Source: Levilactobacillus senmaizukei DSM 21775 = NBRC 103853 (GTDB lineage Bacteria > Bacillota > Bacilli > Lactobacillales > Lactobacillaceae). From it: a stretch of 64,000 nt of DNA. Shown piece by piece: positions 36,008-44,324 of this stretch (its first letter is position 1; each line of letters starts with the position of its first letter). The stretch covers positions 1-64,000 of the forward strand of contig NZ_BCWD01000001.1 in NCBI RefSeq assembly GCF_001592085.1, written 5' to 3'. The position numbers and the translations under genes are program-made. Below the pieces are notes generated by a model. It was given only the letters and a program-made list of their open reading frames with translations, was not told the origin of the DNA and ran no database searches.

Positions 36008-37177
36008 TTACTTGGTTAATTCTGAAGGGCCATCGGCAATCTCGGCGACGTAGAATTCGGCTGGATAACCAATCGTATCTTCGTAAACCTTGCCAACCTT
36101 AGCCTCAAAGTCCTTAACGTTGTGCTTGTTGACGATGGCAATCGCACAGCCACCGAAGCCAGCACCGGTCATCCGGGCACCCAAGACACCCGGTTGTTCC
36201 CAAGCCGTTTCAACCAACGTATCCAATTCCTTACCCGTTACGGCAAAGTCATAATGTAAGGAAATGTGTGAGGCGTTGACCAAGTGACCGAAGCTCTGCA
36301 TGTCACCCTTTTGTAACGCATCGAAGGCCTTCAACGTCCGTTGATTTTCGAAGACCGCGTGACGGGCCCGCTTGATTAAGGTCTCATCGTTAATCAGATA
36401 AGCATTTTGGTCAAACTCATCTTCGTTCAAGTCGCCCAGCGTCTTGATGTCCAGCTTCGTTTGTAAGCGACGCAGGGCTTCTTCACATTGAGCCCGCCGT
36501 TCGTTGTACTTGGAATCGGTCAGCTCCCGCCGCTTCTTCGTGTTCATGATCACCACAACGTTATCGCCCAAGTCTAGGGGGGCGTATTCGTAGTCCATGG
36601 TGTTGGTGTCCAACAGGATGGCTTGGTCTTTCTTCCCCATGCCAATGGCAAATTGGTCCATGATCCCGGTGTTCAAACCGAAGTAATCATTTTCAACTTG
36701 TTGGCCGACCTTGACCATTTCAACTTCATCCAACTTCATATCGTAACCGACATGCAAAATCTCGCCCATCAACATTTCCATCGAGGCAGATGAGGACAAG
36801 CCGGAAGCATCTGGTAAGTTCCCGTGAACATAGAGGTCGAAGCCATGGTCGATGGTTAAGTCTTGCTTAGCCAGTTCGAACAGCATCCCCTTCAGGTAGT
36901 TGGCCCAGTTGTCAGCTTTGTCGAAGGTCAAGTTGTCCAGAGAGAAGGTTAAGACCCCGGCATCTGGCACATTAGCTGAGTAAACGCGGAATTCGCGGTC
37001 GTCCCGAGCTGAGTAGGCAGCGTAGGTGCCCATGCTGATAGCGGCCGGAAAGACGTGGCCGCCGTTGAAGTCGGTGTATTCACCAATCAGGTTAATCCGA
37101 CCGGGGGCAAAGAAGACCCGTTCTGGTGCGACGTTAAACTGTTCTTGATATTCAGATGCAAGGGTAGCATAATCCAT
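36008..37177 (-). CDS. galK: galactokinase GalK
   Basis: The cytoplasmic kinase that makes galactose-1-P, 389 residues, a GHMP kinase. It shows the galactose signature GRINLIGEYTDFNGG (about 26-40), the ATP loop LPDASGLSSSASME (about 120-133) and the C-terminal GARMTGAGFGGCAIAIV. ATG 37177 follows GAAGGAG. Its promoter is a near-consensus TTGACA-N17-TATGAT with a GalR palindrome just downstream and a cre upstream. A terminator follows, so galK can be transcribed alone. Confidence 0.96.
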   Translation of the reverse strand: MDYATLASEYQEQFNVAPERVFFAPGRINLIGEYTDFNGGHVFPAAISMGTYAAYSARDDREFRVYSANVPDAGVLTFSLDNLTFDKADNWANYLKGMLFELAKQDLTIDHGFDLYVHGNLPDASGLSSSASMEMLMGEILHVGYDMKLDEVEMVKVGQQVENDYFGLNTGIMDQFAIGMGKKDQAILLDTNTMDYEYAPLDLGDNVVVIMNTKKRRELTDSKYNERRAQCEEALRRLQTKLDIKTLGDLNEDEFDQNAYLINDETLIKRARHAVFENQRTLKAFDALQKGDMQSFGHLVNASHISLHYDFAVTGKELDTLVETAWEQPGVLGARMTGAGFGGCAIAIVNKHNVKDFEAKVGKVYEDTIGYPAEFYVAEIADGPSELTK

Positions 37178-37197
37178 GGCTATTAACTCCTTCGTAG

Positions 37198-37271
37198 TTT
37201 TAGTAAAACTTTTACCATTATCATAGGCGCTTCAGCGATGCTTGTCAACAACTTTTTAAAGCGCTTTCTTT
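37198..37271 (-). promoter_or_regulatory. galK promoter with GalR operator and cre
   Basis: On the minus strand: cre-like AAAGCGCTTTC core (plus 37257-37267, one mismatch to the CcpA consensus), -35 TTGACA (37248-37243), 17 bases, -10 TATGAT (37225-37220), then the 11-bp palindrome TTTTACTAAAA (37208-37198) with an adjoining GTAAAAGTTTTAC. Repressor bound at +1 to +20 would block transcription. Confidence 0.7.
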
Positions 37272-37280
37272 CCTTTTAAA

Positions 37281-37314
37281 TAAAGGCCGCAGGCTCATAT
37301 CACCTGCGGCCTTG
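37281..37314 (-). terminator. intrinsic terminator of the sugar carrier gene
   Basis: Minus-strand stem CAAGGCCGCAGG / CCTGCGGCCTT followed by TATTT, 12 bases after the carrier stop codon. Confidence 0.75.
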
Positions 37315-37326
37315 TGAAAAACCAGT

Positions 37327-38739
37327 TTATTTAGCTTCAGCCTTTTCAGTTTCCAATTTCTTTTCCAATTCGCGCACGATTTCAGCGTGCTTCTTTTCAG
37401 ACAAGGTAATCTTGAATTGGTAAATCAAGGCCGCCACAATCAATAAGATCATCGGCATATAGAAGATGAAGGAATGGAAGATAAACATCCCGTGAGCCGT
37501 AATGTCACTAGGCTTGGCATCCCCGGTCATCCCAGAGTGGACGGCGGCGATAACCACGATCCCCGTTGAGAAGGCCCCGGCCAACTTATCAATCAGTGGC
37601 CGGACGGACAAGGTAACGGATTCATTACGAGTGCCGTTCTTGTATTGACCATATTCAACACTATCGGTGATGGTCATCAAGGCCGCCAAGAAGATCATTG
37701 GGTATGGGAAGAAGAAGATAGCATCGGCAATGTACATCATGATGGTGTTGGTCCCCGCAAACATGAACAAGACGTAACCAATTAACATCATGCAAATCCC
37801 ACCAATGTAGACACCCTTCCGCGTAATCTTAGCCACGATGGTTGGGAACAGTGGTACGGAAAGAATCCCTAAGATGGCGGTAATTACCCCGACCAGACTG
37901 TAGGCACCGGCGTTACCAATGACGTAACGGAAGTAGTAAATCAGGAGTGAGTTGGTAACCACGTAGCTTAAGGCAAATAACAGGTACGAGAACGCCAACC
38001 ACATCAGTTGATCGTTTTCCCCGATAACCTTGAACACATCGCGGAACCGCGTTTGTTCGGTGTTTTCCCGAATCAAACTCGTCTGCTCCTTGGTCCCAAA
38101 GTAAGTCGCCAGAGCCCCTAAAAATGAAACGGCCCCGATGACGATGGCAAAGCCTAACCAGCCGGCCCGAGTTTGCGTATCTCCGTGAGACCCAGAGAAC
38201 ATTTGTGAGAAGTAAACGACTAATGGGGTAACAACGATGATCACCCCTTGAGAACCTAACGTAGAACCGAAACGACCAATCGTCCCGAACTTATTCCGCG
38301 TCTTAGAATCAACACTCAAGGCAGGTAACATGGACCAAAAGGCAATGTCTTTGAATGAATAGAAGATATCCATGATGACGAAGACAATCCCAAATACCAG
38401 GAAGTAAATGGATGTGTTGCTGTCCGCCAAACCGAAGAGACTGGAGAACATCAGGATAATCCCAACGGAACTAACGATCGCCCCAGCCAAAATCCAGGGT
38501 TTGAACTTCCCAACCTTGGTATTGGTGTTATCAACCATCCCACCAATCATTGGGTCAAACGCAATTTCAATTAAACGAATAACCACCACCATCGTGGTAA
38601 CGATACCGGCTTCAGCAGCCGCACCCTTGCCAACGAATAAGGCACTGGTAACAAAAATAGCAAAATAAGTATTCAGGGTCGCGTAGAACGCATCATGACC
38701 GAACGCCCCTAAAGCATATGAGAGATACTGCTTAATCAT
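37327..38739 (-). CDS. GPH-family galactoside/galactose symporter
   Basis: A sugar:cation carrier of 470 residues with 12 membrane segments, of the glycoside-pentoside-hexuronide family (LacS/MelB relatives). Typical segments are FDPMIGGMVDNTNTKVGKFKPW, the MelB-like cation site and loop, and KDIAFWSMLPALS. Unlike LacS it lacks the C-terminal IIA phosphorylation domain, ending in a charged helix. ATG 38739 follows GGAGGAAAAA; an in-frame ATG at 38760 has no good site. It is co-transcribed with the 81-residue gene under GalR and CcpA sites. Galactose or a galactoside is the likely substrate from context. Confidence 0.85.
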   Translation of the reverse strand: MIKQYLSYALGAFGHDAFYATLNTYFAIFVTSALFVGKGAAAEAGIVTTMVVVIRLIEIAFDPMIGGMVDNTNTKVGKFKPWILAGAIVSSVGIILMFSSLFGLADSNTSIYFLVFGIVFVIMDIFYSFKDIAFWSMLPALSVDSKTRNKFGTIGRFGSTLGSQGVIIVVTPLVVYFSQMFSGSHGDTQTRAGWLGFAIVIGAVSFLGALATYFGTKEQTSLIRENTEQTRFRDVFKVIGENDQLMWLAFSYLLFALSYVVTNSLLIYYFRYVIGNAGAYSLVGVITAILGILSVPLFPTIVAKITRKGVYIGGICMMLIGYVLFMFAGTNTIMMYIADAIFFFPYPMIFLAALMTITDSVEYGQYKNGTRNESVTLSVRPLIDKLAGAFSTGIVVIAAVHSGMTGDAKPSDITAHGMFIFHSFIFYMPMILLIVAALIYQFKITLSEKKHAEIVRELEKKLETEKAEAK

Positions 38740-38790
38740 TTTTTCCTCCACACCTTTCAACGGAAACTCCGTCTTATGCCGTTATATGTA

Positions 38791-39036
38791 TTAGTGATAA
38801 CGGTGTTCAATGATTTTCGATAAGACGGCTTCTCGTTGTTGGGACTTCGCCATATCAAATTGTGACTCTTCCAGTTCGTTAAAATCTTGGGCTAACAGGG
38901 TTGCCTCAAGGTAAAGGGTCAACTGACGCTTGATGTAGAGCTTATTCGCCTCATCTGGCCGTTGCTCGTTCCCTCCAAGGACTGCCGCTGCGAACGCCTC
39001 TGGATCTAACGTAATCTTTTCGTTTTTCTTTGCCAT
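38791..39036 (-). CDS. uncharacterised 81-residue protein of the gal cluster
   Basis: A small soluble, mostly helical protein (KKNEKITLDPEAFAAAVLGG at the start, then a helix with LYIKRQLTLYLEATLLAQ and an acidic stretch). No family is recognised. GAGGTG precedes ATG 39036. It is the first gene after a promoter carrying a GalR palindrome and a perfect cre, and lies 51 bases ahead of the sugar carrier, so it is made only when galactose is used. A regulator or accessory factor of the carrier is possible. Confidence 0.7.
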   Translation of the reverse strand: MAKKNEKITLDPEAFAAAVLGGNEQRPDEANKLYIKRQLTLYLEATLLAQDFNELEESQFDMAKSQQREAVLSKIIEHRYH

Positions 39037-39065
39037 TGCAAAACACCTCGTCTTCCCAATTGTTA

Positions 39066-39119
39066 TTTATAGGATCGGTAAAACTTGTTGCGCTTTTACT
39101 AAAATGTAAGCGCTTTACA
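39066..39119 (-). promoter_or_regulatory. promoter with GalR operator and perfect cre
   Basis: Contains the palindrome TTTTACTAAAA (39094-39104) directly abutting TGTAAGCGCTTTACA (39105-39119), which matches the CcpA cre consensus fully. A GTAAAA half-site (39078-39083) faces it. A TATAAA -10-like hexamer (complement of 39066-39071) lies downstream on the minus strand. It controls the 81-residue gene and the sugar carrier. Confidence 0.7.
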
Positions 39120-39240
39120 TATGTCATTCTAGGACTCTTCAGCAAAATTGCAACCGCAATTTTTGTGCGTTTTAACACAAAATGTTCTGTTATAAGTACT
39201 AGTTGTCACGTTGCAACCGGTTGTCCTGTGGCCATAACTT

Positions 39241-39251
39241 TTTTAGTAAAC
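39241..39251. promoter_or_regulatory. possible upstream GalR operator
   Basis: TTTTAGTAAAC matches the gal palindrome in 10 of 11 bases and lies 147 bases from the main operator at 39094, roughly 14 helical turns, which would allow repressor looping. Confidence 0.4.
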
Positions 39252-39270
39252 AATATTTATAAATGAAAAC

Positions 39271-39308
39271 AAAAAATCACCGGTAAGCGTTTTTCACTTA
39301 CCGGTGAA
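39271..39308 (-). terminator. intrinsic terminator of pgm
   Basis: Perfect stem TCACCGGTAAG / CTTACCGGTGA followed by six T on the minus strand, 15 bases after the pgm stop. Confidence 0.85.
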
Positions 39309-39322
39309 ATGTTTTCACTCAG

Positions 39323-41056
39323 CTATTCAACTGAATTGACATACGCCTTTAAGGCCTTTTCATACATCGCTAATTGGGCTTGCGCAGCGGCATCCGTCTT
39401 TGCACTGGTCCCGATATAGAACTTAACCTTAGGCTCGGTCCCTGAAGGTCGAATGCAGATCCAGGTCTCATCGGCGAGCCAGTACTTCAAGACGTTGGCT
39501 TGTGGTAAGTCAATCTTGCTGGTGGTGCCATCCGCAGCGGTCTTCACACTCGTCGCAAAGTCTTCCACGGCGGTGATAGCCGTTCCAGCAAAGTCTCTCG
39601 GAGCATTGTCACGGAACTCACTCATCAAGTGTGCCATCTGATCGGCCCCGTCAACACCAGGGAATTCTTCAAACGTGGTCTTTTCGGCTGAGTAACCATA
39701 GGTCGCATAGAGTTCTTCGATCCCATCGTACAGGGTCATCCCCCGTTCCTTGTAGTCCGCCGCAACTTCGGCCAGGAGTACTGTCGATTGGATGGCATCC
39801 TTGTCACGAACAAATGGTTTGATCAGGTATCCGTAGCTCTCTTCGAAGCCAAAGAGGAACGTGTGGTCGTGATTGGTCTCGTATTGGTGGATTTGTTCGG
39901 CAATAAACTTAAACCCAGTCAAGACGTTCTTCATCTCTACCCCATAAGCTGCCGCAATCTTGGTGGCTAATTCGGTGGAAACGATGGACTTCACCACGCG
40001 CCCGTCGGCCGGTAACTGGCCAGCGGCCTTGCGGGCCTTCAAGATGTAGGCCAACAAAATGGACGCAATTTGGTTTCCTGTCAACAGTTGATAGTCCCCA
40101 TTCGGTTGACGAACGGCGGCTCCTAAACGGTCGGCATCGGGATCGGTGGCAACCAAGAGGTCGGCGCCCTCTTTCTTCCCTAACGCGATCGCCATGTCGA
40201 AGGCTTGGGCGAACTCAGGGTTCGGGAATGGCACCGTTGGGAATTCAGGATCGGCGATGGCTTGTTCGGGAACCATGGTAAAGTTCTCGAAGCCGGCGCC
40301 CCGTAAGGCCCGCTCACCAATTACCTTACCAGTCCCATGCAGTGGCGTGTAGATCAACTTCATGGTCTTCCCCACCTTAGCCACCAAGTCATGGTTAATC
40401 GTGACAGATTCAACTTGTTCCAAATAAGGTTGATCAACGTCTTCGCCAATGATGGTCAACCGGTGGTCGGCCCGTAGCTTTTGTTCGTCAGCCACCGCAA
40501 TGCCAAAGACATCCTTGGCGGAACGGACAAACGTCGTGATCATGTCGGACACCTTAGGTGGCATTTGCCCACCATCAGGGCCATAAATCTTGTACCCGTT
40601 GTATTGCTTGGGGTTGTGACTGGCGGTAATCATGATGCCCATTGCCGTGTGTAAATGACGGACCGCAAACGACAACTCTGGCGTTGGCCGTAAGTCATCA
40701 AACACGAAACTAGGAATCCCGTGAGCACCTAAGACATGGGCTGCCTCGTGCGCAAACTCATTAGAGTGGTACCGGGAGTCGAAGCTAATGGCGACCCCAC
40801 GTTGCTTCGTCGCGTCATCCAGGGTGTCCAGGTAGCGGGCAACCCCTTCCGTAGCTTGCCGAACCGTGTAAACGTTCATTTGGCCAATTCCGGGGCCCAT
40901 GATCCCCCGCATACCGGCGGTCCCAAAACTCATAGGGGCCGTGAAGGCGGCCTTCAGGGCATCATCGTCGCCGGCAATCGCGGCTAATTCACCTTTAATG
41001 TAAGGAATCATCGTTGGTTGTGCTTGCCAAACTTGATAATTATCTTGCCAACTCAT
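39323..41056 (-). CDS. pgcA: phosphoglucomutase / phospho-sugar mutase
   Basis: The enzyme that converts glucose-1-P from the Leloir route into glucose-6-P, 577 residues, typical of the Gram-positive PgcA type. Catalytic Ser lies in TASHNPKQYNGYK (about 143-155), the metal loop is DPDADRLG (about 307-314), the sugar loop GFEESYGY and the phosphate loop RPSGTEPK. It follows galM by 14 bases, so the two form one operon under the galM promoter. Phosphomannomutase activity is a possible extra. Confidence 0.93.
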   Translation of the reverse strand: MSWQDNYQVWQAQPTMIPYIKGELAAIAGDDDALKAAFTAPMSFGTAGMRGIMGPGIGQMNVYTVRQATEGVARYLDTLDDATKQRGVAISFDSRYHSNEFAHEAAHVLGAHGIPSFVFDDLRPTPELSFAVRHLHTAMGIMITASHNPKQYNGYKIYGPDGGQMPPKVSDMITTFVRSAKDVFGIAVADEQKLRADHRLTIIGEDVDQPYLEQVESVTINHDLVAKVGKTMKLIYTPLHGTGKVIGERALRGAGFENFTMVPEQAIADPEFPTVPFPNPEFAQAFDMAIALGKKEGADLLVATDPDADRLGAAVRQPNGDYQLLTGNQIASILLAYILKARKAAGQLPADGRVVKSIVSTELATKIAAAYGVEMKNVLTGFKFIAEQIHQYETNHDHTFLFGFEESYGYLIKPFVRDKDAIQSTVLLAEVAADYKERGMTLYDGIEELYATYGYSAEKTTFEEFPGVDGADQMAHLMSEFRDNAPRDFAGTAITAVEDFATSVKTAADGTTSKIDLPQANVLKYWLADETWICIRPSGTEPKVKFYIGTSAKTDAAAQAQLAMYEKALKAYVNSVE

Positions 41057-41070
41057 TAAAATCTCTCCTC

Positions 41071-42093
41071 TTATTTCCGTTCGTATTGATAGCTAATCCA
41101 GTGTGTGACCGGTTGATTGGCTGGTAGAATCACGTCGCCAAAGTCCTCGTGGTGAATGGCATCCGGTAAGGTTTGGGCCTCCATGGCCAGGGCATTGTAA
41201 TCATGTTTCTCGGCCCGTTTAGGATCGGTGGCGTTGGCCGTGAAGACCACTAAGGCGTTCCGATCGGAGAAGACGGAAACCGTCCGGTGACCAGCCTTGT
41301 CACCAACCTCGGCGATGGGTTCATCTTTACTTGGACGCACGACGAAGGCATCATCGTATTCGACTTGCCCCGTCTTATGCAGTTGGTCCAGCCCATCCTT
41401 GATGGTTCGTGGGTGACTGAAATCATACCCGGTTCCGGCGGTGGCAACCATTTCCCCCGTAGGGATCTTGGCTTGGTCTAAGACCAGGCGCTTGTCGCCA
41501 CTCAACTTCAACCACTGGTCGTCCAGGCTGTATTGATCATCTGTGACGTTGAAGTAGCTGTGAACCGTTGGATTAAACAACGTCGTCGCATCACTCTTGG
41601 CATCGAATTGAATGTCGAGGTGATTTTCTTCGGATAGCGTAAAGGTCACCTTGGCGTCCATAGTCCCAGGATACTTGTCGTCGGCTTCCGTCGCGGTATG
41701 CGTCAAGATGACGCTGGCCGTGTCCGCCGTCTTAGTAGTCGTTGCCTCCCAGTTCACAAAGGTAAAACCATGTGGTCCCCCGTGACTAGCATTGGGATCT
41801 TCGTTGGCATCCAAGTGGACCGTCTTACCATCTAAGTCAAATTGCGCACCGGCAATCCGTCCAGCTACCCGGCCTAAAGTTTGGCACAGGTAGAAGGGAT
41901 TATGATCGTAGTCAGTTAAATTGGGTTGATGCACAACTAATTGATGACGTTTACCATCTTCCACGACACTAAACTCTTGCAAGGTTGCGCCCCAGGTGAG
42001 AATCGCCACCCGCGTGCCTTGTTGATTGGTTAACACGTACTTTTTAACCGCCTGCTGGTGTAATGTCCCGGCAGCGCTTTCAGTAATTTCCAT
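41071..42093 (-). CDS. galM: aldose 1-epimerase GalM
   Basis: The mutarotase that turns beta-D-galactose into the alpha anomer used by GalK, 340 residues. Its beta-sandwich signatures are NEDPNASHGGPHGF (first His), NPTVHSYFNV (second His) and the C-terminal catalytic Glu in LAMEAQTLPDAIH. ATG 42093 follows a GGAGGTGCG site. It is the first gene of galM-pgcA. A GalR palindrome overlaps the upstream edge of its promoter. Confidence 0.94.
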   Translation of the reverse strand: MEITESAAGTLHQQAVKKYVLTNQQGTRVAILTWGATLQEFSVVEDGKRHQLVVHQPNLTDYDHNPFYLCQTLGRVAGRIAGAQFDLDGKTVHLDANEDPNASHGGPHGFTFVNWEATTTKTADTASVILTHTATEADDKYPGTMDAKVTFTLSEENHLDIQFDAKSDATTLFNPTVHSYFNVTDDQYSLDDQWLKLSGDKRLVLDQAKIPTGEMVATAGTGYDFSHPRTIKDGLDQLHKTGQVEYDDAFVVRPSKDEPIAEVGDKAGHRTVSVFSDRNALVVFTANATDPKRAEKHDYNALAMEAQTLPDAIHHEDFGDVILPANQPVTHWISYQYERK

Positions 42094-42128
42094 AAATCGC
42101 GCACCTCCAAAATTAAGAATCCGGTTTC

Positions 42129-42170
42129 ATTGTATAATACTCGAAGGAAATGTACCAATTTTTAGTAAAA
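42129..42170 (-). promoter_or_regulatory. galM promoter with GalR operator
   Basis: TTTTAGTAAAA (42160-42170) is the same 11-bp palindrome seen at galK and the carrier operon. On the minus strand it is followed at once by TTGGTA (-35), 16 bases and TATACA (-10). Confidence 0.6.
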
Positions 42171-42298
42171 TTTTTGTAGAAAAGTTAGCTTCGGCCCCAG
42201 CCACCGCGACCACCCCGCTTTTTATCAGTCCATATTTATCAGGAATGGCAAATATACGATAATGGAATAATGAGTATTCGCAACCCCCGTGATTTCTC

Positions 42299-42328
42299 TG
42301 GACTTATCAATTGATTATTCGCTATACT
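42299..42328 (+). promoter_or_regulatory. promoter of the acyl-CoA dehydrogenase operon
   Basis: TGGACT (42299-42304), 18 bases, TATACT (42323-42328), ending 59 bases before the start codon. Moderate match to sigma-A. Confidence 0.45.
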
Positions 42329-42387
42329 ACTTGCGAATCGTTCAGCATTACACAAATTACTGACGCTTGATATAAGGAGGAACTATA

Positions 42388-43509
42388 ATGCCATCTACTA
42401 CTGCAGCCGCCGAGAAGCTCTTGCTTCAAATGGTCGACGACTATACTGAACGCGAAATCAGTCCAGAAGATATGCCCATGGACGCCGCGGGCGACTTTCC
42501 CGCTGGCTTTATTCAAAAACTAACGGATACCGGATTCTTAGGCATGATGTTGCCCCAAGAATTTGGGGGTGCCGGCTTCGGTCCTGAAGTGACCGCTGCG
42601 GCCTTGAACCACATTGCCCGCGGCAACGCCAGCACGGCCGTCACGCTGGAAGGTCACTTTAAGACCATCGACCAAATTCTGAAGTTTGGGACACCAGCCT
42701 TGCAACAACAACTGTTGCCCTCTGCTAACGACCGGATCTTTGCCTTCTCGATGACTGAAGCCAGCGGTGGTTCCAACCCGATGGGGATCGGTTCGACGGC
42801 AACTCGTGAAGGTGATCACTGGGTCTTAAACGGGGATAAAATCATGATCACGAACGGTGGCCTGGCCCAAGTTTACTGTGTACTGGTCAAGACTGCCCCA
42901 CATGAGCTCTCCGTCTTCGTCGTTGACCAAGACATGCCCGGCTTTTCATTCGGGAAACGGGAAGACTTCATTGGCCTTCGCGGGACGCCCGTCGGTGAAA
43001 TCGTGATGGATCACATCATTGTCGATAACGACCACCTATTGGGTAAGGTCGGCGACGGCGGCCGAATCGGCGACTCCGCCCACGATGACGCCCGAATCCT
43101 AATGGGCGCCGTGCTGACCGGTATCATGGAACATGAACTGAAGATTGCCACTGACTACGCCAAAGAACGTAAGGCCGGCGATCAACCCCTGACCGCCCTG
43201 CAGGTCACCCATCGTAAGGTTGCCGACATCGCGATGCGCAAAGAAACAACGAAATTATTATTTGAAAAAGCGGCCCAATTAAAGGCTGCGGGCCAACCAT
43301 ACAGTGAAGAAGCCGCCATGGCAAAGGCCCACGGCTCACGAGCCGCTGTAGCCGCCGGTGACGACACCTTACAAATCCTCGCCGGCTATGGTTACAGTCG
43401 GGAATATCCCGTTGAACACTTGATCCGTGACGCCCGGGCCATGGAAATCGCCGAAGGAACCGTTGAGAAGATGCGGTCCGCGATTGCCACCGCCGAATTT
43501 AATAAATAG
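42388..43509 (+). CDS. acyl-CoA dehydrogenase
   Basis: A flavoenzyme of 373 residues that oxidises (or, run backwards, makes) an acyl-CoA at C2-C3, passing electrons to ETF. It shows the FAD-binding FAFSMTEASGGSNPMGIGSTA (about 112-132), the middle beta domain, and the C-terminal LAGYGYSREYPVEHLIRDARAMEIAEGT with the catalytic Glu in EGT. AAGGAGGAA precedes ATG 42388. It is the first of three tightly spaced genes with EtfB and EtfA. Chain length and direction are unknown; no thiolase or enoyl-CoA hydratase is near. Confidence 0.9.
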   Translation: MPSTTAAAEKLLLQMVDDYTEREISPEDMPMDAAGDFPAGFIQKLTDTGFLGMMLPQEFGGAGFGPEVTAAALNHIARGNASTAVTLEGHFKTIDQILKFGTPALQQQLLPSANDRIFAFSMTEASGGSNPMGIGSTATREGDHWVLNGDKIMITNGGLAQVYCVLVKTAPHELSVFVVDQDMPGFSFGKREDFIGLRGTPVGEIVMDHIIVDNDHLLGKVGDGGRIGDSAHDDARILMGAVLTGIMEHELKIATDYAKERKAGDQPLTALQVTHRKVADIAMRKETTKLLFEKAAQLKAAGQPYSEEAAMAKAHGSRAAVAAGDDTLQILAGYGYSREYPVEHLIRDARAMEIAEGTVEKMRSAIATAEFNK

Positions 43510-43519
43510 GAGGTTCCCC

Positions 43520-44311
43520 ATGAAAATTGTGGTTTGTATCAAACAAGTTCCCGAAACCAACGATGTCACCATTGACCCCGTGACCCATAACCTGGATCGC
43601 CGCGGTCTAGCTGGCGTTATGAATCCCTTTGACAAGAACGCGATTGAACTCGCCCTGGACCTTAAGGATAGTCGCGATGACGTACAGGTTGCCCTACTGA
43701 CGATGGGACCCGATGACTATGCCGAATCCCTACGTGAAGGCATGGCCATGGGTGCCGACGAAGGCTACCTTCTGTCCGATCGCGCCTTCGCCGGTGCCGA
43801 CACGCTGGCCACCGGTTATGTAATTGCCCAAGCCCTCAAGAAGATTGGCGATGCCGATCTGATCCTCTTCGGCCGCCAAGCCGTCGACGCCGACACCGGC
43901 CAAGTGGGCCCCATTGTGGCCGAATTTCTACAACAACCACAAATCACCTACGCGGCCAGTCTGCGCCTGAGCGGTGATAATGAAGTTACCGCCGAACGGT
44001 TGTTGGAAGACACCAAGCAAACCTTGGTCGCGCAACTACCAGCGGTCGTTAGCGTCCGGAGCGAGTTAAACACGCCCCGTTACCCAACACCACGAAACAT
44101 CCAACTGAGCTTCGACAAACCTCTGACCACCTGGCACCACGACGACTTAGACCTTGACGACACACGTTTAGGTCAGGCTGGATCGCCCACCATTGTTACG
44201 AAAGTTTACGCCCCGGAACCCGTCAAGCGGGAACTCACCAAGCTCGACGGCACGCCTGCCGAGGCTGCTAGCCAACTGATCACGGCGCTCAAGGGCCGGC
44301 AATTAATTTAA
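43520..44311 (+). CDS. etfB: electron transfer flavoprotein beta subunit EtfB
   Basis: The 263-residue partner of EtfA in the electron acceptor of the acyl-CoA dehydrogenase. It starts MKIVVCIKQVPETNDVTID and contains GMAMGADEGYLLSD and FGRQAVDADTGQVGPIVAEFL, the adenine-nucleotide site (bound AMP, or FAD in bifurcating types). The C-terminal arm is also present. The frame is open from 43427, but ATG 43520 is preceded by TAGGAGG and lies 10 bases after the dehydrogenase. Whether the complex bifurcates electrons cannot be decided by eye. Confidence 0.93.
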   Translation: MKIVVCIKQVPETNDVTIDPVTHNLDRRGLAGVMNPFDKNAIELALDLKDSRDDVQVALLTMGPDDYAESLREGMAMGADEGYLLSDRAFAGADTLATGYVIAQALKKIGDADLILFGRQAVDADTGQVGPIVAEFLQQPQITYAASLRLSGDNEVTAERLLEDTKQTLVAQLPAVVSVRSELNTPRYPTPRNIQLSFDKPLTTWHHDDLDLDDTRLGQAGSPTIVTKVYAPEPVKRELTKLDGTPAEAASQLITALKGRQLI

Positions 44312-44324
44312 GGAGGAAGCACGT

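Noticed and set aside
42094-42387. Possible small gene between galM and the dehydrogenase
   Set aside because: No frame with a plausible start and ribosome binding site; the space is taken by two promoters.
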